From Arthrobotrys musiformis (taxonomy: Eukaryota > Ascomycota > Orbiliomycetes > Orbiliales > Orbiliaceae): a stretch of DNA of 64,000 bases. Position 1 is the stretch's first letter. Every line of letters begins with the position of its first letter. This document shows, in pieces, positions 34,401 to 47,170 of the stretch. The notes beneath the pieces are model-generated. The model had not been told where the DNA came from. It saw nothing but the letters and a program-made list of their open reading frames with translations, and ran no database searches. The stretch spans positions 1,922,001 through 1,986,000 of the forward strand of contig JAVHJL010000006.1 in the NCBI GenBank assembly GCA_036971715.1, written 5' to 3'. Position numbers and translations under genes: made by a program.

Positions 34401-37228
34401 GAAAAGTTCATCATCCATTCCGAACGCTGGCAGCTCCCTCTTTTCTCCATGCTCACTTCGAGAAAACATCCTGGTACTAAAGTCCTGCACCCCAAGAACG
34501 AGGATATCAACAAGTCTTTCCAAAGTACCACCCTTAGTAACAACATTCATAGCTTTTGCGCTATAGCGAGATGGGTTGACCATCGACGGCGGTCTGTCAC
34601 GATCGGCTCCATCAGCATGTCCTGATGCAATGCTCAATGGCCGTCTCCCGTGCTCTATCAAACTTGTTGGCCGAGAACCTCCGATATCCGTATTGACATC
34701 AGCCTTCAACATTAGCTCCCCATCCTTGCTATAAAAGCTCTCTTCATCAACACCCAGAACGTCTCGGACAGCTCTCAGGATAGTACTATCCTTACTCTGG
34801 AGCCCCGCCGTTCTTTCGTGTGTGGCTACGTCCAAGGCATTATAGCCAGTGGTTTTTGCCGATGCTCGTTGTGGGGGGAATGACCGTGTACGCCGCAGGG
34901 TTGGGGTCGTAGCACTCGGTACGGCAAGCATGAGGTCGTTATCCATCTCAATAGACGTTAGATTTCCGGTACTGGCATTGAAGTGTTTCTTTCCGAAGGC
35001 TTCCGCGATTGTCAGGGTATCTTCCCAGTTAAATAGCGAGAATCCCGGCAACAGCTCCGTGAATGCTAGTGGAATGCTAGTGCCAGTACTCAAAGGTGGT
35101 TTCTGGTGGTAGTGTGGCTGCACATAGAAGCCGGTATTCGGCCGTTCTGCAGCTAAGGACATTTGAAAGAGGGAGGAGGAATACACAGATATCGCCTTGG
35201 ACCCATTGTTCAGGAGCCGTAGGCCTTCCTGAATTCGAGGATCCTCTTTATATCTAGCAGGGGGTATATCCTTCCCGTTTGCACTCTTCTCATCGGGGTA
35301 CCGGCTCCACCGCTTCAGACCGGCCTCAATCCCCGCATAGCCCTCAAGGAAATTCTTGCAATTGATTTTGTTGTTCCTGCTGTCGGTGGTTTCGGCGAGG
35401 GAGTGGCACAGGTCACCAAAGTACGGAACAATATCCTGAACCGCGATTGTTTCCCCGCCACCTCCGGGCGCCATAACACTAGGACGAACGGCCTCCGTCG
35501 TGTTTAATTCAAACTTACGTCGTTCCAGATCTAGCATAACAGGTACCCATTCTTCAACCACGGTGCTCAGTTTCGACTCCTCGATCAACTGCCAGGTCAT
35601 TTGAAGTCTGAGAATAGCCGGAGAGAGGATAGCCATTATAACCGAAAACCAACCAACCATATCACCCATATCCTGAAGTATTCTACCGACGTCGATCCAA
35701 CGCGAGAGAAGTGAAGCTCGGAATTCATGCGAATGGTTCGGCATAAGAATGTCGGTGCATAACTTTTCTCCCAGGAAATGAATAGCATTGGAGGTGAAAA
35801 CCAACGGGTTTTTATTTGCAGCTGGAAGGGCGTGCGTAACATCCATCAGCAGCGAAATATCAGTCCCAGGATTCCATATTTGAAGGTATTTCTTGTGGAA
35901 AAGGTGAATCTGCTGTGCTAGGTGACCGGCAGGTATCGAGAGAAACTCATTTGGTGAGAGTGTGAGTGCCTGTCGTTTTTCATGGCTGTCTGCTTCTTTG
36001 CCTAAAATATAACAAGTCAATATTCTGACCGAGAGAATAGACATTTTCCTTTCGGGGAATCGAGTAATGTGATCTTACCTACATTCGTCGGGAAGAGCTC
36101 GGATTTCAGGTAACTTAGCTTAGATTCAACCCTTCCAGACAAAGTAATCGCCAATTGTGCATTGTGCGGCTTGATTCCCTTCTCTATCAGTGCAATCAGA
36201 GCTTCGTGGTACCTCATCTCCAGCAGCATCCCGAACGAAGAGTCAACAATTGTTGTCACTATTCGCTCTATCCTCCCACTAATATTCCTCCCTTTTGAAT
36301 ACTCGGTAAAAGTCGCAAGAGCTGTTTCCGGAATTGTCCATGCTGGAAGGGTCAACAACATAGACCTAAAGAAGTTATCGTCTTTGCCAAATAGTATCTC
36401 ATGGCAGATAGCCTCGACAGATCCACTGGCAACCGATCCATCTTCGTCTAGGACCAAATCGGGATGCCTCTCTTCCTTGCTATACTTCAAAGTAGATGCT
36501 TCCTGTGATGAGACTAGGGCAATATCGGGTGCTGTCTGGGGTCGGGTAGTTGTTGTAGTCGTGCTTGCGATAGAGCCCGCAGTTTTAGGTGGAGTTTTGG
36601 CTAGTACGTCGAACGATCGGATATGTAGGTTCTGGGGCGGTTTGTACAAGCTCAAATGGTGGCCCTGAATAACTCCGAAATGCAGCTTCCAAGCATCTTT
36701 CAGAGCCCCCTTTCTCGAATAATGGGAATTGACAACATTGAGCCACCCTTCCAGTACCAACTCTTGAGACTTTCCATGGTGTTCTCCTAAAAAGGAAGCT
36801 TCGTCCGATTCTGGGAACTTCCCACCACTAGTTAACGAAGCAGTATGCGGCCTCCTTAACTCTGCAACTTTATCACCAGCTCTCGGATCCCCTAGAAATC
36901 CATCGGTCTGCTGCCGGTGCAGTTGCTGTACTGACGAAGATGACGATGGAGACTTCGACCGAGCGAATATATCGTTTACGGAACGTGAGATGCTTCGAAC
37001 ATGACTGTTTAAGGATGCAGACCCCGCCTTCGAATTTTTGGTCTTGAATGTAGAAGAAGACTGGGCGGATGATGGGCTGAAAGGAGAGGATGGGCTGAAC
37101 GCCCCGGATTTTCGATTGGCGTTCGAGGTGAGGAGCTCAGGCCGCTGTCTATCTTTGCTCCCTTCGCTACGCCTACGCGGTACAGGGCCAGTCGGCTGCG
37201 TGAGGTTTTGGCGGTTGATTTGCGACAT
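31424..37228 (-). CDS. BEM2: BEM2-type Rho GTPase-activating protein (RasGEF-like, PH, RhoGAP)
   Basis: Seven exons on the minus strand: 37228-36079, 36001-34372, 34318-32373, 32312-32220, 32157-31945, 31881-31776 and 31706-31424, giving 1806 aa. Bem2 stimulates GTP hydrolysis by Rho-type GTPases and acts in polarity, actin and wall integrity. The N-terminus is Ser-rich and disordered. A PH-like segment (LVLEGWLNVVNSHYSRKGALKDAWKLHFGVI) lies near residues 160-200. A RasGEF N-terminal motif spans the exon 2/3 junction (FLATFRSFCLPIVLLEYLKKRL, about 920-940) with a RasGEF-like region after it. A PH domain lies near 1490-1555. The RhoGAP domain fills the last 230 residues: VPYVVEMMLGEVE, then GLEEVGIYRVPG with the arginine finger, then KLPPWIYYFLQRF and NSHINKMNTVNLAIVFG. 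Four small introns cut the RhoGAP domain. Confidence 0.9.
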
Positions 37229-38552
37229 AAAGAAGGACTACTTTCTTTGCTGTACCATCGTTAGCGGCTTGTTGAAAAAGGGTAGAAAAGATGAAGCTAT
37301 CGGTGCAACGTCTTGTCTTCTTCTTGTTTGTTCTTCTATTTCTTCGGTCCTTTTTTTTTGGTGGTGGTGGTGGTGGTCTCCGAGATTTATAAGGGAAGTA
37401 ATTGGTAGGTACCAAGTAGGTAATACGGGAAGGCGTGTGCGTGAATCGAGAAGTTGTCCGAAGGGTGTAGTTGGCAGGTCGAGGGAGTTGATCGATTTTG
37501 GATAAAACCCCTGGCAACGCAAAGGCTCCAGAAAAGAGGCTTTGCTCTGCCCTTCTTCTTGCGTAGAAGGGCGAAGGAAAGGGAAATTGGGGAAATCGGT
37601 TTCTACTCTGGTTATGGCAATTAGTCTTGATCCCGGGGTGCTTCCGATTGCGATCTTTTGGGGATCATAGAAAATACGGAGTTCGAATGCAGAATCGTTA
37701 AATTGGAATGTGGTATTTGGCTCGAAACGGTCGAATGTCAGAGGAAACCGTGCTCTGCTTCGCTTTGCCTCGCTTTGCTCCGTTTGCACTGCAACTGTGG
37801 AGTATGTATGGATGGTCCTTTGTATCGAGAGAAACGGAAACAGAAACAGAAACAGCTGCCACTCGGGCTTGGGATTTGGCTTGGGCTTGGGCTTTGCACT
37901 CGCAATGGTGGGGTGGTACCGTAACGGTCGGTCCAACAGGGTGGTTTTGGTGTTTGAGTTTTGAAGCGCCACGTGAGATATATTTAGCAGCTTTAGATTA
38001 TATCTTTTAGATTAAATACTCGATTAATTAATCAAATGGGAGGGCATGTGAGTTTATTGAATTTTAAGATCCACGAGCTTTAGTGAGCGAATAAGTAAAC
38101 TGTGTGTACGCAGGGCCCGAGGGCAGGAAGCAGGCGGAGGGGTACAATTGTTATCAGTTATCATGGCCAATTGCAACGTATTAATTGAGTCGGATGCGAT
38201 CTGATCGCAAGTAGTATGTACACCCTGTGTATATTCTAAGCTAAGCTAAACCATCCCCTCCTGAACAACAAATGAAAAAAAAAAAGTGACACGCCGTAGA
38301 AGTAAAAAAAAAAAAGGATATAAATGGTTTGAATGATAAGCGGGCTCCGGTTTAAGATATGCATAGTTTAGAATGAGGGGGCGGGATGTAGCTGAGGGGG
38401 GGAGCGTGGGTGTAGTAGTATTCAGTTGACCATGCTCTGATGGGTCAATGCATTTTCAAATGTCGAGACGAGACACATAATGCAGGGATTGTGGCCATAG
38501 ACAATAATGGGTGCTCAGCGGGTGGCTGGTTGTGGGTTGCAAAGCATTGCGT
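37229..38552. other. BEM2 promoter/leader and ITC1 3' flank
   Basis: A long minus-strand frame (37972-37238) has no ATG at its head and reads as low-complexity leader. The right half is AT-rich with A-runs near 38275-38320. No gene is called. Confidence 0.5.
37238..37258 (-). promoter_or_regulatory. Short upstream ORF directly before BEM2
   Basis: An ATG at 37258 opens a six-codon frame (MVQQRK) that ends in TAG only nine bases before the BEM2 ATG, in the same frame. If the transcript starts upstream, this uORF would reduce initiation at BEM2 or force re-initiation. Confidence 0.4.
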
Positions 38553-41500
38553 TTAACGAGTACGAGAGTTCCGTGAGGACCGGGACTCTTGTTGGCCTTT
38601 CCGGCCTTTTGGTCGCGCCGGTTGCTCCGAATGGTAGTGTCCAAGCCGTTCAGCAGCAAGGTTGTTCTTCCACTTCAGACATCGCTGAACGGGGACCTGA
38701 GCGACGGATTTCGTTCGGGTGGACATCCGAACAACTACTTCCGTTCCGTGGCTCGGGTCCGAAGGATTGAGGTATCTTTGTCGGCACTCCATGGCGTTCA
38801 AAATGTGCTCCTTGTAGAGCTCTAACTCTTTCTTCAATTTCAACTCGCGTTCGCCTTTGGTGTCCAACCATTCCATTAGGTTATTGAAATCCTCTGGATC
38901 GTCGATATAGGCCCATTTCTCTGGGCCACGAAGAGCTGCGTTCCCCTCTTCTTTCTTCCTACGCTCCTTGATAGACATGGCCATCCTAGTTCCGTCATTA
39001 GTATCGTTATTGATGACCCTGTCCAAATCCAAAAACTCCTTCTGCTCTTCCGCCGGAGCCCCTTGCAACCACAATCTTCCCATTGCAAATCCAGAATCCG
39101 CTGTCGAGCTTGTCGGGATCCCGGCGTAAGGCATTCCGTTCCTTTCAAAGAACCAGTAACGGTTCCAGAATCTATCCTTTCCAAGGAGGCGTAGTCGTGC
39201 GCAGTCAGATTCTCTCAAGTCGCTATCGAGTTCGGCAATCGCTGCTTCCTCCTGTCGGATCTTTGCCTTCGCTTTCTCTACGTTAAGGCAGGCCCGTTTG
39301 TACTTCTGTTGAGATTCTTGAATCTTCGCATTGGCTTCCTCCTTTTCTTTCTCCTGCTCGCGCTTTCTCTTTCGTTCGGCTGCTCGGTTCGATGGTCGTC
39401 GGATAACAGGTCGGCTGGAATCAGAATCCTCCTCGTTTTCGACCTCTGGTGTGTCATAACCATTACTCATTTTCGTATCATCTCCATCTTCCTTCGGTGG
39501 TGGCGAAGGCTCATTCTCCGGCATCAGTTGTCGTCTCTCATCCTCTAAAGACTTCAGTTCCTCGATGCTAAAGCACCCAATAAAAGTTAGTCAAAGTACC
39601 AGCAACCCATGCATCATGAATCCACCTACAAGACTTTTCGGGCCTTTTGATGCTCGATTTTATCCTTTCTGAGCTTTGTCATAGCCTCGCCACATTCATC
39701 CATGTAATCCCGGACAATAGGCGTCTCGAATACCAGCTTCTGTAGCAGCTGGATGATTTTGATCTTGGTATTGATATCCAAATCTCGGTACTGGGCTCTA
39801 GCCGTTATAAGCAACGGCTCTTCTCCTAGAGGCGAGAAGTATCGCAAAATGTCCGTCGCAAGCGGTTTGAACTGTTTGTTGTTGGCGGTAATTTGACCGA
39901 AGAGGCCCACAATAATGGTTTCCCACCCACCATGTTGGAAATCTCGCTTTCGTAATAGCTCCAACCAGACCGGGTTTTGATTATCTCCATGTCCATTTAT
40001 CGTCGCCTTTGACAACTCCTTGAAGCGGGCACTCGATCGCCTCGTCTGCATCCTGTCCTCCTCCTCCTCTTCTTCCTCATCATCCTCTCCATCAGTATCT
40101 AAATCAAGGATGCTCGCGATTTTAACTCTCCCCTCATCTCCCTCCTCTACCAGTGATTTCAGCAATGAGCAGTGTACTTCCAACAACAATAAACAGTCCT
40201 GGTGATCATCGTTGTAGAGCAAAGCCTCAATGTAGTCGTCGAAGGTGAAGGAGTCGAGAAGGAACGGTTCGCAGTACACATTTAGGAACTGCCATGTTTC
40301 AAGAAGCAAGGGAACACTTTCTTCGGATAACTTCTTCCCGGAAATAACCTCGTGGAGTCGCTTCAACGCTGGTCGCTTTTTGGGCGTAAGAGAGGGCATG
40401 ATCGTCAGATCTTCGATTGGATACTTGATGAGTGGCTTCGGTGGTGGTTTCGGAGGTTCGGGAGGCGCCGGAATTTTCGATACTCCGCTGCCGGAAAGGT
40501 CCAATTTTGGCGGTTTTCCTTCGGTATCTTTCTGTTTTCCTTTCCCTTTCGTAGTTGGTTTTGGGGGGGTTGGATCGGGGGACAGCCCAGGTCCAGTGCC
40601 AGCAATTGTTAAAGAAAATCCCTTCTCGGCCTGTGCCTTTCGAACGGCCAGCATAGCCTTCCTCTCAGCAACTGTCGACCCTCTCTGAAGATGCCTCGGT
40701 ATGTTTTGGCTGATACAGTAGCTTCGGGCATACGATTCCTTGACGAGCCAGGGAGCCCCATTCCATGCTTCCCTGTGAACTGTGTTTTTGATAAATGCTC
40801 GTAGCATTGCTTTCGTAAATATTCTACGATCCCGACTCAAATCGTCGGGCCCAAATGTCATCTCGGTTCCCCGGTTGACGAGACTGACAGTGTAAACGGC
40901 GGTTGCCGGCCTCGAAATTTCTCCTTGAGCATTTGTCTGTTCGGGGAATGAGCTTTTCTCTCGTATCTGGCCTTCCGTTTTGTCGTTATTGTGAAGCGTC
41001 GCAAGAACATGCTCCCCAGGATAGAAATCCCCCTTGAAAGCCTATATTCCATTCCCTGGGTTAGCTAAAATAAAGGAGGTTTGCAGTTTGAACCTTATAC
41101 TGACGTCGTATATCAAGTCAACTAAAGATTTTGTTAGCCCATGAAGCACCCAAATAATCTGTCTTCAATTTTATAACATACCCAAGTTATCTATCCTTGG
41201 TATCGTCTGAAATTGGACTTTCTTCAAGATGGGGCCTTTCAGCGCATCCGGGAAAGATTCTTCAACATCTTTGGAGCCGGCGAGCTGTACAGAATAAGAG
41301 AATCAGTATTAGAGGACCTATGCTATTTGAAGGGAGAGAAAGAGTCCCGCGGATGACGTACCTCGCTCTCGAGAGCTGAGAAGAAATCAAGGCCCGAGTG
41401 GCCTGTGATTTCGCAAATAAAGCGCTTCTTGGGGATTGTTAGCACGATAAATCCTTAGACCCAATCATTGAACTGTTGGGAGCACGAACCCCCTTATAAA

Positions 41501-41826
41501 ATTGCATCCTAGAGATTAATTCATTAGCTTCAGTCTATATATATCACACTCAATTGAAGCCTTACCGCGCTAGATAGTCTTCATATTCAGTGAAGATTTC
41601 GCCAGTGGCGTCGATGACCCAGACCTATATTCAAATAGTGAGGTCAATACCCGAGGATATCCTGACGGGGAAATGGAAAGGGTTATCTCACCTCCTTATC
41701 AGAGTCTGCGATCTCCGGAGTAGGCAGAAATTGCACTGGCTTTCGTTTGAAGAGGACCTATACCCGGTCTTATTAGTAACCACTTACGATTAAGGTATAC
41801 AACCAACATCCATAAAAACACACCAT
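38553..41826 (-). CDS. ITC1: ISWI complex subunit ITC1 (WAC, DDT, WHIM domains)
   Basis: Nine exons on the minus strand: 41826-41824 (ATG only), 41757-41692, 41624-41566, 41508-41490, 41427-41362, 41284-41182, 41121-41105, 41041-39630 and 39567-38553, giving 919 aa. Itc1 is the partner of the ISWI ATPase in the Isw2 (ACF-like) remodeller. The WAC domain near residues 2-110 starts VLFKRKPVQFLPTPEI and includes EVWVIDATGEIFTEYEDYLARMQFYKGKRFICEITGHSGLDFFSAL. It is spread over seven tiny exons including a 19- and a 17-base exon, all fixed by protein conservation. A DDT domain (LLETWQFLNVYCEPFLLDSFTFDDYIEALL) is near residue 360. WHIM and D-TOX type motifs (GKDRFWNRYWFFERNG) lie around 720. Acidic and Lys/Arg-rich coiled segments flank them. 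The exon 7 donor is GTCAGT, a weak consensus. Confidence 0.9.
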
Positions 41827-43548
41827 TGTTCTCAAATAATGCTAATACCCCTACACTCAATGGTGTAGAAGTACTAGCGGATGCTGAGGAGAAAGCCTGA
41901 AGCACGTCCAAAAAAAAGGTTGGCGGTGGTAGTGAAACCGACGCGCGAGTCGAACAAAGGACCCTCCTGTTAGCTATACAGCCTTCCTGAAGGCTGTCAA
42001 GTTCGTCTCCCAGGAAGTCGGTTATGAAAGGCGCGCGTGTGCGGCTTTGTTTATATCAAGCGAGCGGTCACAGTGTGTGAATGCCTTGCTTGATAATAAA
42101 ATTTTCGGGATGTGTGTGTATGTCCTAGCAGATCGAGGAACCTCAAGATAGCTAGTAATTGTCGTAGAGTAAGAACGGAGGGGGGTTTCGAGATAGCTAT
42201 CAACCACCCGGTCCAGTTGAAGAGGAGGCGATGACCCGGTATCGAGTCGTCGAGATGAAGAATGGCAACGGATGATGATTGGTCCCCTTGGGGTCCGAGA
42301 GCAGTGATGAGAAGGGAGGTGGTGATGAGAAGAGGTGATGGGATCTGATGAGCGCGGAGGTTGGTTCAAGAATGAAGGTTGACGGGGATGACGAGGAGGT
42401 CGACGCGGGAGGAGGGCGTCCTAAATTTTTTTTCGGAGCGGCGGGAGGACCACCTGAGAAGGTTTCGTGCTGTTGTCGGAGACCCCCCCACCGAGACCAC
42501 CCCGGATCATCCTCGTTCGTTCCAGCGCATCCTCCTGCTCCTGGTAAGACGGCCCAGCCACATCAACTACCACCTGCCCTGTACCCTCCCACCGTCCTCC
42601 TCGTACCTCCTCCTGTTCTTGGCAGCGCTATTGGAATCATACCTGGGGCTAGCACTCTGATACGGGATATATACAGGAAGACAAAGCGGCATCTGTGGGT
42701 TTTTGGAAAAGCGGTTTTAGATTTATATTGCATCTGGAATTTCGTTAAATTTCAACATTGACGTCGAGGTACCACGACCACTCAACACAACTCTCCTAGT
42801 ACCCACTTTTGGGGAGGCCCCAGCAGCCTAGCCAGGAGGTCATGTTACCCATGCTAGGGTCTCCTGCTAACCTCTCTCCCCATAGCCCGGAATCCCCAGC
42901 GGCAAAATGGGTCTTGGTTCGTCAATATAACATCGCAGGAGAGGCAAATCTAACGCCAGAAAATGAATGTAAAATTTATATCTTCCAGGATCTAGCTATC
43001 TAGGTAAGTACTCTCCCACCCCCCCCCAATTCATCGAGGGAGTGCATCTATATCTAGACGCACAAAAATAGGTGTCCCGGGCTTCGGAAATCGGCATCCT
43101 GGCCAGGGACATTAACGCATTGACCAGATCATGCTGAATACCCAACATGATCCCTTTCCACATGCATAGCCAGCGGGTATATCGATGCATTCGGGTGAAG
43201 GAAAAAAAAAAAAACTCTTCAACATCCGGCCACAAGGCTCACCAAGGTCTGAAGTAAAACCAAAATGTGACAAAACTAGGTCTGCTAAACATCATAGCAT
43301 TATCGGGGGATATCACTGAACAAAAACAAGCAAAGGGGTAATACATGTGGGGATATCAAATGGAAGGTAACAAGATATAAAAATGCCAAAAGTATATACT
43401 GTATGAAAAAATGCTGTTGTTAATCCTGAACACTTCGAAAGATCCATAGCCCGCTAATTTGAACATATACCAAAGTAAATCCAGACAGTAAACAGCCTAA
43501 TATGATGATAAAGAACAAAGGAAAATGTAAAAGGTAACGAATGAGCTT
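41827..43548. other. ITC1 promoter and 3' flank of the scaffold gene
   Basis: About 1.7 kb with no convincing gene. A plus-strand 137-codon frame at 42348-42761 starts with ATG but is Pro/Gly low complexity without homology I recognise. A/C runs occur near 43015-43030 and 43201-43215. Confidence 0.5.
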
Positions 43549-46500
43549 TTAATCTTCTTCCGCGAGGTCTTCTGAGTTGCCATGCCACTCTCTAGCTTGC
43601 GCCGTCAAATGCTTGACCCCGAAAACTCGGGATGCGTGGTATGATTCGCTTGGCGTCCTGTATCGACAGTTAGGAACCTTGATCAAGGTGCAATGTTGCA
43701 GGTTAGAAGATTACATACCTAAATGTGATGGCTCTTTGTCCTGAAATAACTCCTATAGCCTGCAGGACTGCCTTGCGAGAATCTCGAGCGAAAACTGCGG
43801 GGTGTGCAATCCACTCCAAAGCAGCTTCCAGCTCAGAATCAAGGCACCCCACCACTCTCGAGTCAATACCAGTAGTCGGGCTGTATTTCCCATCCCAATT
43901 GCCGGACTGTGATGCAATGGGTGTTACATCTCCGTGATCAGAGCCCGGAGGCGGTGGTAAAGGTGGTAGACCACCCTTTCCGAGGCCCCTTAGAATCGTT
44001 CGAGTCTCGGAGAGCAATGTTTGAGCTCTGTCATGCTGCCCTTTGGAGACTAATGTCAACGCACGGGACAACATATCGGAGGTCAAAAGCTCCATCCTCC
44101 TTTGAACAATCATTGGATGTGGCGGTATTGGGGGTGACCCAGGACGAGCATGACTCTGTCTTGACTTGTTACTCGAAGATGGTAGCATCGAGATAGTCAA
44201 AAGAGACGGCCGTGACGACTGTGACAATGCCCCATCCCGTTGGATGTCCCCATAAATAAGATCAGCTTGGATAAGTGGGACCTCCTCGATGCTTTGTACT
44301 CTCTGTTCTTCTGCGTCGAGCGGTCCACCAAGAGCCTCCAACCCGGAAACGATTGTTTCCCAAGGATCAGCAGGCGGCAGCTCATTGGTGTTTTGATCCG
44401 GGTCGATTACAAGCTGTACTAGCACATCTATTTACCCCAAAAGTTAGCAAAGTTCAAAACAGATTCGGCAGCTTGCAATGTGTATTTACGAACCTTTCTT
44501 GTCTCCAAACCGTAGATCCCCCAGAGCAGCTTCAGCCTCTCTTCCAGTAGCCCGCTTGGTCACTTGCAATGCACCACTTATCTTTGTGAAGCGGGCAGGA
44601 GACCCTTCGGGTAGCTTGAGTTTGACTTTGACGTTTTGATGTGACGAAGATTGCAGGGCTCCCATGCAACCTGCGAGACATTCCCTCAACATCATCCAGT
44701 CCTTAACGTAGGTATATGATGCCTTAGTCCTTGTTGATAGCTCAATCATAGTATCCGGCTTGTGCGTCAACCCCAACCCGAACGAATGGATTGAAACCCT
44801 AGAAATTTTTGTTAGATTAACTCGAAGTTTCCCGAACGCGACTATATAACTTACTTTGCAGCCTCTGCCCTCGATACCACAAAATCGACCGCCTCAACAT
44901 CTGAAGTAGAGGAATCGCTGATCAAAAGAATGGATGAAATTGGATTGCTGACTTTCCTCTGCATCAATAAATCCATAGCAGCGTTAGCTCCTTCGACGAC
45001 ATCGGCCCGCAAACTCTTCTGACCAACTGGTCGGATAGAGTTAATAACTCTATTCCAGCTTGACCAATTCTTAGTCGTCATTCCGACAAGAGCTACACCT
45101 CCGCCGCTCGAACCAAACGACACCAAACCCATTCGATCTTTTTCCCCAAGTGTTCCAACCAAGAACCTTAAAGATTCACGGAGTAGGTTGATCTTGAGGC
45201 CCTGCATGGACGATGTAACAGGGATAACGACAACGAGATCGATTGGAACATGGGCGGCGAGGGTCGTACGCAATATCCTTGAAGATGTCGTATATTCGGT
45301 TGGGGCAGATACAACAGATCGGGCACCCCCAATCGACGAGTTTGCAGAGGATGCACGCTGACCCTTCCTTCTTGAATAACGACCATCAACAAGATCTTCA
45401 TCAGGGTCAGACTGCACGCGGTCGTCATCATGCGGCGCATCTAACATTTCACTATTAAGGTTTAATAGCGCCCTGCGCCATTGTTCCAATTGAGGATGGT
45501 TGGGAAACTGAAGGTGGAATGATGGGAGCTCAGCAACAGAGAGGTTTAAGGTCAGGATATGGTTGTCTGCATTCAAGTCAGTTATTTCAATCTAGAACCA
45601 TTGGAAATAATCGAAATTTGTTCTTACCAGTAGAGCTCGAGTCGGATACCTGCTTGAGGTGCTTTTTAATCAAGATGGAGCCTTTCAAGGTGCATTTCCC
45701 TGACTTTTTGCGTCCATTGGGGCCCCACTGGCCGGACGCGGTATTTGGTATCTTCTTCTCCTTCACACAGATGAGCATTTCGGAAAAGAGAAAGCATTCA
45801 AGCTCTTGCCATGCTTGGCAATCCTTGCCAACTTTGATAGTCCCGAATAATCGCAGTTTACCAAATCTAGCATCAAAATATACCACATTAGTGCCGCCAT
45901 TATAAACTGCAACAAAATAGTCCAAAACACATACCGAGAAACGTCCAAGCTATGCCAGTTTTCCACTCGTGTTCTCAAATCCTCCGTGATCTGTTCCATA
46001 TTCGCGATTGACTTGGCATTATTCCCATAAGTCCCCGAAGCAGAGCGGTTACTCGTGCTAGGGGACGGAGGCCGATAGGTGTCATCCACGCTCCCGCGCA
46101 TGGTTGGGACCGGTGGGGCTAGGGTTTCGTCCCCTGTCGGGATCCACTTCCTCTCAGGAACCTCGATAGTTACGAGGCAAGTGAGAGCTTGTTGGACCTT
46201 CGATCTCGTTAGGGTTGGAAATTCGCTACGGACTGTAACAGTGGGCGGATCGATTGGGTTTTGAGGCTGTTCTCTTGGGCTCACAACACTCTCCATATTT
46301 TGCACATCAAAATCATGCTGCCTGCGCATGGAAGGAGTCTCTGGAAAATCCGCCGCGGAGGCATTACTCGGGGTACGCCAATGTCCCGTATCGACACGAG
46401 GGGTTTCTCGAAGCTCGGGACGGCTGTCGCGGCTGTCACGGCTTTCCCGGCCTTCACGACTTTCCCGGCTTTCACGGCTCCCTTGATGATAGCTAGAAGC

Positions 46501-47170
46501 ATTTTCGCTACGAACATTCGACGGTGTTGGCTGGCTAAAAGACCCAGATGGTTGACTGAAAGACCCAGATGGTTGACTGAAAGACCCAGATGGTTGACTA
46601 AAAGACCCAGATGGTTGACTAAAAGACCCGGGCGGCTGGCTGAAATGTCCAGGTTGGCTGAAAGAGCCGGAAGGTTGGCTGAAGGACCCAGTGTCCCATC
46701 GGTTCGGTGAATGCGGATCCCAATGACCCGACGGTACCGAGCTTTCATGGCGGACGCTCTGCTGAGACTGGCTATATTTTCGAGAGGCCTCTGCCTCCAT
46801 GACCGATGCCGCTTTTACTACATTGCTGAGCTTCTCTATTCGAAAACCAGTTTCGGTCAGTAAAATCCTCGATAAAGAAGTTTTCTTTAATGTCAAAATA
46901 AAGTTCCGACAGACCAATATCCAAGACGTTGCCGCCTCGGCTAGTATCCAACCCCAAAGGCGCATCACAAGTCGGGCAGTGCTGCGAGTCGATTTCGCGA
47001 ATGTATTCGTAGAAACATGCCTCGTGGGCAACATGCTGGCAACTGAACTGCAAAACCCTCTCGCCCCGCAATGTATGCTCTAGAAGTTCATCGCAGACCG
47101 CACATGGCGAGCCCACAAAGGTTCTATCCCTACGATTACGAGACCGATCCATATCGAAGACACCGGTCAT
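43549..47170 (-). CDS. FAR1/STE5-type MAPK scaffold (RING-H2, PH, VWA)
   Basis: Seven exons on the minus strand: 47170-46915, 46835-45935, 45866-45628, 45566-44855, 44798-44494, 44427-43719 and 43657-43549, giving 1076 aa. Proteins with N-terminal RING-H2, central PH and C-terminal VWA-like domains are the Far1/Ste5 family, which scaffolds the pheromone MAP-kinase pathway at the membrane. The RING-H2 is C23-x2-C26-x17-C44-x-H46-x2-H49-x2-C52-x12-C65-x2-C68. A disordered segment with seven-residue SFSQPSG repeats and Ser-Arg-Glu/Asp repeats follows. The PH domain begins SRFGKLRLFGTIKVGK and ends LEQWRRALLNLN. The VWA-like domain begins IDLVVVIPVTSSMQGLK. Its metal-site Asp is replaced by Pro, so a classical MIDAS is absent. 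Donor GTCTGT of intron 1 is weak but the junction restores a conserved LDIEKLSNVV stretch. Confidence 0.85.
46527..46693 (-). repeat. Coding 21-bp tandem repeats (SFSQPSG units)
   Basis: About eight units of seven codons lie within the scaffold gene. At least four are nearly identical at DNA level (AGACCCAGATGGTTGACTGAA on the plus strand is one base over 20 in full; key core GACCCAGATGGTTGACT). Units at the outer edge are diverged (GHFSQPP). Because 21 is a multiple of three, copy number can change without frameshift. Confidence 0.88.

Noticed and set aside
37238..37972. 244-codon minus-strand frame before BEM2
   Set aside because: It begins with GTG rather than ATG and reads as leader-type low complexity; only its last ATG forms a short uORF.
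42348..42761. 137-codon plus-strand frame with ATG
   Set aside because: Pro/Gly/Ser-rich with no family resemblance, lying in the ITC1 promoter. Not enough support to call.
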